From Agromyces cavernae (lineage in GTDB: Bacteria > Actinomycetota > Actinomycetes > Actinomycetales > Microbacteriaceae), in the NCBI RefSeq assembly GCF_021044935.1, contig NZ_JAJNMP010000003.1, positions 744,001 through 808,000 on the forward strand: a stretch of DNA of 64,000 nucleotides, read 5' to 3'. The notes under the pieces are model-generated. The model was given only the letters and a program-made list of their open reading frames with translations, made no database searches and was not told the DNA's origin. Shown piece by piece: positions 52,309 to 59,142 of this stretch. The position numbers and the translations under genes are program-made. Within the stretch, counting starts at the first letter, position 1. Every line of letters starts with the position of its first letter.

Positions 52309-52332
52309 TTCTTTGACAGCAGTGTCGAAGAA
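52309..52332. promoter_or_regulatory. Operator palindrome between APC permease and TetR genes
   Basis: TTCTTTGACA and TGTCGAAGAA (9 of 10 complementary) around GCAG. A TTGACA at 52363-52368 on the minus strand (with CACACT 17 bp further) is a candidate permease promoter upstream of it. Confidence 0.65.
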
Positions 52333-52372
52333 TTCAAGCAGTGTGCCACGCGGGTCGACTAGTGTCAACCGC

Positions 52373-52978
52373 ATGGCACGACCGAAACGACAGGAGGCAC
52401 GGCGCGCTGCGCTCATCGAAGCGACATATGCCGCGGGGCGCACACACGGTCTCCGGTCGCTGTCGCTGACGGATGTCGCGGCACAGGCCGGACTCAGTCG
52501 CGGGGCGATCCTCTACTACTACGAGGATCTCGACGCCCTCCTGGTCGAAGCGCACGGCGCCGGCGTGGAGCGGTTCTGCGACGCGCGCGACGCGACGATC
52601 GCCGGCATCGCCGACCCTCGCGATCGCCTCGGCGCCGCCATCGACGCCGGACTGCCGAGCGGTCCCGACGACGCGCTCATGAGCCTGCTCTACGAGTTCG
52701 ACGTGCTCGCGGGCAATTCCGCGCTGCACGACGAGCTCGTGCAGACGCTCTACCTGCGACAGCGCCAGACCTATACCGGCATCTTCGCCGCCGGCCGCGA
52801 GGCGCAGGTCTTCACCGCGGGGCTGCCTGACGAGCAGCTCGCCATGACCTTCGTCGCCCTCGAGGACGCCTATGGCCTGCACATCGTGGGCGGCAACGCA
52901 CTCATGACCGTGCCGACGGCGGCCGCGGCCATGCGCGCGGTGGCGCAGCAGCTCGGCTGTCCGACGAGCTCGACCTGA
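52373..52978 (+). CDS. TetR-family regulator of the APC/amidohydrolase operon
   Basis: 201 residues. The N-terminal helix-turn-helix (about 8-54) reads RRAALIEATYAAGRTHGLRS, LSLTDVAAQAGLSRGAIL and YYYEDLDALL; the remaining helical domain binds an unknown ligand. ATG 52373 is the first start after the shared divergent region. It most likely controls the permease/amidohydrolase pair and itself through the operator at 52309-52332 (inference from position). Confidence 0.9.
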   Translation: MARPKRQEARRAALIEATYAAGRTHGLRSLSLTDVAAQAGLSRGAILYYYEDLDALLVEAHGAGVERFCDARDATIAGIADPRDRLGAAIDAGLPSGPDDALMSLLYEFDVLAGNSALHDELVQTLYLRQRQTYTGIFAAGREAQVFTAGLPDEQLAMTFVALEDAYGLHIVGGNALMTVPTAAAAMRAVAQQLGCPTSST

Positions 52979-52998
52979 CGCCTCGGACCTCCGACGGC

Positions 52999-54124
52999 CT
53001 ACGCGGCGAGGCGCTCCTGTGCGATCGCCCTGGCCGCCCGCTTGCCTTCCTTCGCCATGTACCCGAGAGCGCCGGGCCGGGCGACGAATCCGACGAATCG
53101 CAGGCCCGAGGCGGCCGGTTCGGCCCCGCGCCGGCGAGGCGCACCGTCGTCGTCGAGAACGCCGAGGTGGCCCACGAGGGATTCGAGGCCGCTGCGGTAG
53201 CCGGTGGCGCAGATGATCGCGTCGGACTCCGCCCGGGTGCCGTCGGCGAGCACTGCCCCGTGGGCGTCGAGCGACTCGACTGCGGCCGAGATCTCGATCC
53301 GCCCGGCCTTGATCGCCTCGACGACCTCCGGGTCGACGATCGTCGGCACGGTGCCGCGCCTGCGCATTCTCGCGAACGGACCCTCTTCTGGCATCGGCAG
53401 GCCGTATGCCGTGAGGTCACCGGTATCGGATCGCTGGCCGAATCGGCTGATCGTATCGGCGATCCGAACGGGGAGGTGCATCAGCGGGACGCCGATCCAG
53501 TCGTTCGCGACCGGGCCGGGGCTCGACCGGAGCATCAGGTTCGGCGGTGTTCGCACAGCGATCCTCACCGACGCAGCCCCACCCTCGACGAGGTCGTAGG
53601 CGATCTCCATACCCGAGCAGCCCGCGCCGACCACGAGTACCGAAAGGCCGCGGTACGTCTCGGCGTTCGTGTACTGCGACGCGTGGACGAGCCGCCCGGA
53701 GAACTCATGTCGGCCGGGCCACGTCGGAACGACGGGCCGATTCTCGTAGCCGGTCGCAATGACGACCTCGTCGGCGCCCATCGATCCGGCACTGGTGTGC
53801 AGCTCCCAGCCGCCGGCAGCCGCGCGCTCGATCCGTCGGACGCTCGTGCCGAGAACCACATCGACACCGTCTTCGGCGGCATGCGTCTCGAGATGCCTGA
53901 TCACCTCGTCGCGGGTCGGGAACATGGGCGTTCCGCGTGGATAGCGTCGCCCAGGGAGATGACGTATTCAAGCGCAGACGGTCGTACCGGTGTGCCCACG
54001 CCGAACCGACGCGATCACCCTGCTCCAAGACGAGTGCGCGAAACCCGAAGGCCAGGCCCGCGACGGCGACGGCCATGCCGGCCATCCCTGCACCGACCAC
54101 GACGACTGGTCGATCGCTCTTCAT
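52999..54124 (-). pseudogene. Flavin-containing monooxygenase, frameshifted
   Basis: Two frames make one protein. The first (from ATG 54124, AAGGAGGG upstream) carries the FAD loop VVVVGAGMAGMAVA and reads to RYDRLRLNTSSPW. The second (to 52999) resumes with GRRYPRGTPMFPTRDEVIRH and holds the second Rossmann loop SVLVVGAGCSGMEIAYDLVE and the FMO motif IICATGYRSG. The break is near 53950-53960, where a one-base shift is needed, and a few residues seem missing. Intact relatives are Baeyer-Villiger or N-oxidising enzymes. Either the gene is broken or the assembly has an indel. The divergent TetR gene and its operators are intact. Confidence 0.85.
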
Positions 54125-54137
54125 GATCGCCCTCCTT

Positions 54138-54161
54138 GAGATAGTACGACCGTGCCATCTT
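54138..54161. promoter_or_regulatory. TetR operator, copy 1
   Basis: GAGATAGTAC-GACC-GTGCCATCTT, a 24-bp imperfect palindrome (7 of 10), overlapping the leader of the monooxygenase gene. It shares the GACC centre and right arm with copy 2, exactly 30 bp away. Confidence 0.75.
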
Positions 54162-54167
54162 CAGATT

Positions 54168-54191
54168 AAGATGGCACGACCGTGCTATCTT
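54168..54191. promoter_or_regulatory. TetR operator, copy 2
   Basis: AAGATGGCAC-GACC-GTGCTATCTT, a 24-bp palindrome (9 of 10). It ends in TATCTT, a likely -10 box for the TetR gene whose ATG follows six bases later, so binding would shut off the regulator's own promoter. Confidence 0.8.
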
Positions 54192-54197
54192 GTCAAG

Positions 54198-54839
54198 ATG
54201 AGCGAGCCGATCGACCTGGACCGACCCCGTCGCTCCGACGGCGAGCAGACGTACGCTGCGATCCTCGACACCGCCGTGCGCCTCGCTTCGGTCGAAGGTC
54301 TCGGCGGACTCTCGATCGGGCGCCTCGCGCAACAGGTCGGCGTGAGCAAGAGCGGGCTCTACGCGCACTTCCGGTCGAAACGGCGGCTCCAGCTCGACAT
54401 CATCCGCCAGGCTCGCGCGATCTTCGAACGCGAGGTGATCGCGCCGGCGTTCGAGGCACCGGAAGGGATCCGCCGACTGGAGTCGCTCTGCGAGGCGTAC
54501 CTGTCATACGTCGAGCGCCGAGTGTTCCCCGGTGGTTGCTTCTTCGCGGGGATGATGGCGGAGTTCGACGCCCAGTCCGGTTCCGCCCACGACGAGGCGG
54601 CCGCCGATCAGCGGGAATGGATCGGCCTGATCGATGGAGCCGCCCGGCGGGCGCAAGCCCTCGGGGAGCTTGCGACCGACGCCGACATCGCTCAGCTGGC
54701 CTTCGACCTCACGGCAGCGGTCGAGCATGCCAACTACTACTCGGTGCTGTTCGGCGACACGGCGGTCGTCGGTCGCGCGCGCGTCGCCATCGCCGCCGCG
54801 ATCGCGCGGGCGCGTCCCGCCGAGGGTCGGGAACCGTAG
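54198..54839 (+). CDS. TetR-family regulator next to the monooxygenase
   Basis: 213 residues. The helix-turn-helix (about 15-62) reads TYAAILDTAVRLASVEGLGG, LSIGRLAQQVGVSKSGLY and AHFRSKRRLQLDI. The C-terminal domain contains RRVFPGGCFFAGMMAEFDAQ, typical of the TetR_C_13-like group. ATG 54198 lies six bases after TATCTT with no ribosome site, indicating a leaderless mRNA. It is divergent from the frameshifted monooxygenase and should bind the two 24-bp palindromes between them. Confidence 0.9.
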   Translation: MSEPIDLDRPRRSDGEQTYAAILDTAVRLASVEGLGGLSIGRLAQQVGVSKSGLYAHFRSKRRLQLDIIRQARAIFEREVIAPAFEAPEGIRRLESLCEAYLSYVERRVFPGGCFFAGMMAEFDAQSGSAHDEAAADQREWIGLIDGAARRAQALGELATDADIAQLAFDLTAAVEHANYYSVLFGDTAVVGRARVAIAAAIARARPAEGREP

Positions 54840-54927
54840 CGCCGATTCCGCTCGACTCCGCGGCGGGGCGGACGCTCGGTGCGCACGGCACGGCAGCGCA
54901 CGGCACGGCAGCGCCGCGTGGTGCCGC

Positions 54928-55977
54928 TCACGGCACGCGCTGCAGCCACTCGCTCGTCGCGAACTTCGTCTCGGCGAGCGCCTCGGCCTCGGCGAGCTCG
55001 TCGGCCGAGACCGTGCCGGGGGTGGCCCCATACAACGAGGTGAACGTCTGCTTCAGGCTCTCGATGATCGCCGCACGGCTGAGCCCCGTCTGCGACCGCA
55101 GGGGGTCGACGCGCTTGGCCGCCGAGGCGATGCCCTTGTCGCTGATCTTCTCGCGGCCGATGCGCAGCACCTCGAGCATCTTCTCGTTGTCGAGGTCGTA
55201 CGCCATCGTGACGTGGTGCAGCACGGCGCCCGAGCCGAGCCGCTTCTGCGCGGCGCCGCCGATCTTGCCCGTCGGGCTCGCGATGTCGTTGAGGGGCTGG
55301 TAGGTCGCCGCGATGCCGATGGCGCGAAGGCCCTGCAGCACCCAGTCGTCGAGGTACGCGTAGGAGTCGGCGAAGCTCATGCCCTGCACGAGCTCGGCGG
55401 GCACGTAGAGCGAGTAGGTGACGACGTTGCCGCGCTCCATCATCATGGCGCCGCCGCCCGAGATGCGCCGCACGACGTCGAAGCCGTACTTCTCGGCCCC
55501 CTCGGGGTCGACCTCGTTCTTCACCGACTGGAAGCTGCCGATGACCACGGCCGACTCGTCCCACTCCCAGAATCGCAGCGTGGGCTTGCGCCGCCCCTCG
55601 CCCACACGAGTGGCGAGCACCTCGTCGAGCGCGAGGTGCAGGCGGGGCGGCACGGCGGGGTCGTGCACGATCTCCCAGTCGTAATCGGCCCAGCTCGTGG
55701 CATCCGTCATCGCACGTCGCACCGCGACCGCGACCGCCTCGGCCGAGAACCCGAGCATCACGGCGTCGGGGCGAAGGCCCGCCGTGATCGCCGCGGCGAT
55801 CTGCTTCGCATCGGATGCCGCTGCGAGGCCGTCGAGCGCGGCGTTGATGTCGCCCAACGCCTCGTCGGGCTCGAGGAAGAAGTCACCCGCGACGCGCGGC
55901 TCGCGGATGACGTTGTCGACGACGTCGAAGTCGACCACCACGAGCTTGCCGCCGGGAACCTTGTACTCACCGTGCAT
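54928..55977 (-). CDS. Lipoate-protein ligase family protein with N-terminal accessory domain
   Basis: 349 residues. The first 85 (VPGGKLVVVDFDVVDNVIRE, FFLEPDEALGDINAALDGLA) resemble the small LplB-like accessory domain that is usually C-terminal in LplA or separate. The rest is a biotin/lipoate A/B ligase fold: LRFWEWDESAVVIGSFQ, RRISGGGAMMMERGNVVTYS (lipoyl-AMP region), GKIGGAAQKRLGSGAVLHH. It probably attaches lipoate or octanoate to 2-oxoacid dehydrogenase subunits, but the reaction is inferred from fold only. Start ATG 55977. A 14-bp repeat (GCACGGCACGGCAG) stands just past its stop at 54871-54905. Confidence 0.85.
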   Translation of the reverse strand: MHGEYKVPGGKLVVVDFDVVDNVIREPRVAGDFFLEPDEALGDINAALDGLAAASDAKQIAAAITAGLRPDAVMLGFSAEAVAVAVRRAMTDATSWADYDWEIVHDPAVPPRLHLALDEVLATRVGEGRRKPTLRFWEWDESAVVIGSFQSVKNEVDPEGAEKYGFDVVRRISGGGAMMMERGNVVTYSLYVPAELVQGMSFADSYAYLDDWVLQGLRAIGIAATYQPLNDIASPTGKIGGAAQKRLGSGAVLHHVTMAYDLDNEKMLEVLRIGREKISDKGIASAAKRVDPLRSQTGLSRAAIIESLKQTFTSLYGATPGTVSADELAEAEALAETKFATSEWLQRVP

Positions 55978-55987
55978 GGGGTACAGC

Positions 55988-56641
55988 CTACGGATCGCGT
56001 CGTTCGAGCGGGTTGAGGAGCGACGAAGGCGGTGGGTCGAGGAGGCGCCCCGGCGCCGTCTCGAGACCAGCGTCTCGAAGACTCGCCTGCTCGTTGAAGA
56101 GGGCGTCGTCCTTCAGCGCGCGCCTGGCTGTGCGATGCCAGCCGTAGGCGACGCTCACCGCGGTCACCACTGCGCCGATCACGGCATACGGGATGCCGGC
56201 GCCCGTCGACATCGTGCTGCTCGCAAGCCATGCCGTGAGTCCGCCGACCCCGAGCCCGAGAATCGCGAACAGCACGAGATGCACGCCGATCGACCGCACC
56301 CGGCGCAGCGTAAGGCCCAGCACCCAGGCCGCAGGACCGCCGAGGAGCACGAGGGCGCCGAGCGACCACGGCAGAGCGAAGACGAAGCTCCACAGGATGC
56401 CCAGGATTCCCCACATCAGCGCCTGTGCCCACGCCGACGAGATCGCCGTTGCGGGGTCGGACGACATGAGTGCCGCGACGACGATGATCAACGGGTAGCT
56501 CAGCGGGAAGACGAGCTGGAACACCAGCCATGCGATCCCGGCTCCGCGAGCGAACTCGCCGAAGGTGAACGCCATCGGCAGCTCAGGCGTGCGAACCCGC
56601 ATCCCATACCGCCCGGCGACCCCCGGTGCGGGCACGGTCAT
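55988..56641 (-). CDS. Membrane protein with repeat-coded C-terminus
   Basis: 217 residues. Four or five helices (about 28-60, 68-90, 95-115, 118-140, 148-168) form the body, which I do not recognise. After the last helix the chain leaves GWHRTARRALKDDALFNEQ and then reads RDAGLETAPGRLLDPPPSSL, the translation of an R2 repeat, before the stop; the original end was presumably replaced. Its ATG overlaps the stop of the TetR gene (ATGA), so it is the likely target of that regulator. Confidence 0.75.
   Translation of the reverse strand: MTVPAPGVAGRYGMRVRTPELPMAFTFGEFARGAGIAWLVFQLVFPLSYPLIIVVAALMSSDPATAISSAWAQALMWGILGILWSFVFALPWSLGALVLLGGPAAWVLGLTLRRVRSIGVHLVLFAILGLGVGGLTAWLASSTMSTGAGIPYAVIGAVVTAVSVAYGWHRTARRALKDDALFNEQASLRDAGLETAPGRLLDPPPSSLLNPLERRDP
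56007..56079. repeat. R2 palindromic repeat forming the 3' end of the membrane-protein gene
   Basis: 72 of 73 bases match the reverse complement of 31710-31782. It contains GGTTGAGGAGCGACGAAGG, GGCGCCGTCTCGAGACC and GTCTCGAA. Confidence 0.9.
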
Positions 56642-57297
56642 GCTCGCACCTCGCCGACGAGTTCGAGCAGCTCGCGCATGGGCGCACGCACGAGCGGCAC
56701 CCGGAGGAGCGGCAGCGCCAGGCCGAGGAGCTTGAGCCCGCGGTCGAGGAGCCGCAGGGTGCGCTCGTGGCCGGGTGATGCGTCGTAGACCCAGAACAGG
56801 GCGAGCAGCAGGTAGCCGAGCCAGAACGCGTCGGGAAGCGTTCTCGCCATATCGGGCGGGATCGAGTGCTTCGCGCCCGTGACGGCTTCGTCGAACAGCC
56901 CGACCGCGAGTTCGCGCGCCTCGACCGAGTCGGCGGCGAGCGGGTTGATCGGCGACTTCGGCGAGACGGCCGCGCTCAGGAAGCCCGGCGCGAAGCGGTG
57001 GAACGGCTCGAGCGTCGCGAGGCCGGTGCGGTAGACGATGCCGAGACGGTCGACGAGGTCGTCGGCCTGGGCGAGCAGCGGCTCGGCGGCCGCGCGGTGC
57101 TCTTGCTGCACCTCGATGTACAGCTCCTGCACCAGGTGGTTCTTCGTCGGGAAGTAGTAGTACGCGTTGCCGAGCGAGACGCCCGCCTCTTGGGCGATCA
57201 GCCGTACCGTCGTGTCGTCGAAGCCGCGCTCGCGGAACGAGGCGAGCGCGGTGTCGCGGATGAGCGCCCGCGTGCGCTCGGCCTTGCTCCGGGGCAT
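56638..57297 (-). CDS. TetR-family regulator of the membrane-protein gene
   Basis: 219 residues. The helix-turn-helix (about 5-52) reads AERTRALIRDTALASFRERG, FDDTTVRLIAQEAGVSLG and NAYYYFPTKNHLVQELY. The C-terminal domain is helical, with FWLGYLLLALFWVYDASPGH. ATG 57297 (MPRSKAERT) has GAGG directly before it; ATG 57318, in frame, lies in the operator and cannot be excluded. It forms an operon with the membrane protein and likely represses itself through 57308-57327. Confidence 0.9.
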   Translation of the reverse strand: MPRSKAERTRALIRDTALASFRERGFDDTTVRLIAQEAGVSLGNAYYYFPTKNHLVQELYIEVQQEHRAAAEPLLAQADDLVDRLGIVYRTGLATLEPFHRFAPGFLSAAVSPKSPINPLAADSVEARELAVGLFDEAVTGAKHSIPPDMARTLPDAFWLGYLLLALFWVYDASPGHERTLRLLDRGLKLLGLALPLLRVPLVRAPMRELLELVGEVRA

Positions 57298-57307
57298 CCT
57301 CGATTCA

Positions 57308-57327
57308 TTTTCGAACATGTTCAAAAA
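57308..57327. promoter_or_regulatory. TetR operator palindrome
   Basis: TTTTCGAACATGTTCAAAAA, a 20-bp palindrome with one mismatched pair, AT-rich and placed just before the TetR start. An R2 repeat copy (57356-57391) follows on the side of the divergent phosphatase gene. Confidence 0.75.
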
Positions 57328-57355
57328 CTACCGCACTCTGCACCGTTCGTCATGC

Positions 57356-57391
57356 GGTTTCGAGACGGTCGCTTCGCTCCCTCCTCATCCC
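57356..57391. repeat. R2 repeat, single copy
   Basis: GGTTTCGAGACGGTCGCTTC, then GCTCCCTCCTCATCCC, between the TetR operator and the phosphatase gene. Confidence 0.75.
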
Positions 57392-57416
57392 GCGGCTGCC
57401 TGCGTACGCTTGCGGC

Positions 57417-58058
57417 ATGACGACGTTCTTCCTGGCGCGCCACGGCGAGACGATCTGGCACGCCGAGCACCGCTACGCGGGCAACTCCGACGTCGCACTC
57501 ACGCGCCACGGGCTCGGGCAGGCCGCCGCGCTCGGCGCCTGGGCGGTCGATGCGCACCTCGACGCGATCGTCGCATCACCCCTCAGCCGCGCACGACGGT
57601 CGGCGGCACCGGCGATCGAGACGACCGGCCTCGAACTGCGCCTCGACGACCGTCTCGTCGAGATCGACTTCGGCGAAGCCGAGGGACTCACGCCCGACGA
57701 GATCGTCGATCGCTTCCCCGCGGAGTGGGCGGCGTTCTGCGAGGCGCCCGCGTCGAAGCCGTTGCCGGGCGGCGAGGCCGGGCGTGCCGGCATCGCTCGC
57801 GCACTTCCCGTGCTCGACGAGCTGGTCGCCGAGTTTCCCGACGGCAGGGTGCTGATCGTCGCGCACGCGACCCTCATCAGGCTGATGTTCTGCGAGCTGG
57901 CGGGCATGGATCCCGACGGCTACCGCGACCTGCTGCCCGTGCTCGGCAACTGCAACCTGACGACGATCGTGTATCCGTGGGCGACCGAGTCGCGCGCCGC
58001 GCACCACCCGCGCATCCGGTTGCTGGGGTTCGACGTGCCGCCGTCGCGGGCCGACTGA
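57417..58058 (+). CDS. Histidine phosphatase family protein
   Basis: 213 residues. The phosphorylated His is in FFLARHGETIW (RHG motif, about residues 8-10); GEAEGLT and the second catalytic His in VLIVAHATLIRLM complete the branch 1 pattern. The substrate, a phosphoglycerate, alpha-ribazole phosphate or other small phosphate ester, cannot be told. It is convergent with the alpha/beta hydrolase gene, with a two-base gap. Confidence 0.92.
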   Translation: MTTFFLARHGETIWHAEHRYAGNSDVALTRHGLGQAAALGAWAVDAHLDAIVASPLSRARRSAAPAIETTGLELRLDDRLVEIDFGEAEGLTPDEIVDRFPAEWAAFCEAPASKPLPGGEAGRAGIARALPVLDELVAEFPDGRVLIVAHATLIRLMFCELAGMDPDGYRDLLPVLGNCNLTTIVYPWATESRAAHHPRIRLLGFDVPPSRAD

Positions 58059-58060
58059 CC

Positions 58061-58909
58061 TCAGTCGACCGCGAAGCGTTCGTCGAGCCAGCGGATCAGG
58101 TCGCCGCGCACCTCTTCGCGGTTCGTCTCGTTGAACAGCTCGTGTCTGGCGCCCTCGTAGACGACGAGTGTCGCGTCGACGAGGTGCGCGCGCCGGATGT
58201 AATCGTTGAGGAGTGCCTTCGAGCCGCGCACACCCCCGACCACGTCCTCTGAGCCGACCATGATGAGCAGGGGAAGTTCGCTCGGGATGCGCTTCGACGG
58301 CCGCCGGATGAGCGTGAACGACTGCGGCCAGCCGAACAGCTGCTGGAGCGTGCGACTCGTCGTGTACGGATCGGCCATGAACGCTTCGGGAACGGCCGTG
58401 TCGCGGCTGATCCACTCCATCGGCGTGCCCCCTGGTCGTGCGAAGCGCTTGTTGAGATCGCCGATGTTGGTGTACCCGAGTTGCAGCCACGAGGTACCGG
58501 TGAGTACGACCGCGTCGTAGCGATCGGGGTGTCGGTTGACGACGTGCTGCGCCATGAACGACCCCCATGAATGCGCGAGCATCACGAGCGGGACGTCGTC
58601 GCCCTCGGCGTCGCGGATGACTTCGCCGAACTGCTCGAGGCCTGCGAGCGCCGCGCGCATGCCGCCGGGGCCGGGTCGCCCCATGCGGGTGAGGTCACCG
58701 CCGTGCTGCTCGAAGCCGGTCTGCCCGTGACCGCGGTGGTCATCGGCCCACACCGAGTAGCCGGCCGTGTTGAGCGCCTCGATGAGCTCGCCGTAGCGAC
58801 CGATGTGGTCGCCGATGCCATGTGCGAGCTGCACCACGGCGGTCGGGTCGGGCACGCGCCACGACTGGTAGTGGATCCGGACTCCGTACTCGTCGGTGAA
58901 CGTGGGCAT
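58061..58909 (-). CDS. Alpha/beta hydrolase (serine aminopeptidase S33 / monoacylglycerol-lipase-like)
   Basis: 282 residues. Nucleophile elbow LAHSWGSFMAQH (Ser about 112), oxyanion segment VVQLAHGIGDHIGRYG, catalytic Asp in MVGSEDVVGG and His in EGARHELFNE. The lid and order match Hydrolase_4 lysophospholipase/monoacylglycerol lipase relatives. The ATG at 58909 lies nine bases after CACAAT, a likely -10 box, so it may be leaderless; the upstream extension of the frame is not protein-like. Confidence 0.9.
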   Translation of the reverse strand: MPTFTDEYGVRIHYQSWRVPDPTAVVQLAHGIGDHIGRYGELIEALNTAGYSVWADDHRGHGQTGFEQHGGDLTRMGRPGPGGMRAALAGLEQFGEVIRDAEGDDVPLVMLAHSWGSFMAQHVVNRHPDRYDAVVLTGTSWLQLGYTNIGDLNKRFARPGGTPMEWISRDTAVPEAFMADPYTTSRTLQQLFGWPQSFTLIRRPSKRIPSELPLLIMVGSEDVVGGVRGSKALLNDYIRRAHLVDATLVVYEGARHELFNETNREEVRGDLIRWLDERFAVD

Positions 58910-59142
58910 GCGGACATTGTGGCAGTCGCGACATCCGCTCGCGCTCACCCGACGCGCACCGGATGGCGCGCCGAGGCCCGCCGGGGCGCGCCGGAGGCCG
59001 TGACGCCGGAATTTCCCGACCGTCGGCGGCCGGCCCGGATTCGTCATCGAATTCCTTGATTCCCCTTGACGGGGATGATTCTCGAATGATCTTATTTGAA
59101 CGTTTCGCAGTGTTTCAACCATATTCACTCACACCCCTACGA

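Noticed and set aside
53705..54124. 139-residue frame as a separate small flavoprotein
   Set aside because: Its second half is shadow sequence; the true continuation is in the next frame, so it is the 5' part of the broken monooxygenase.
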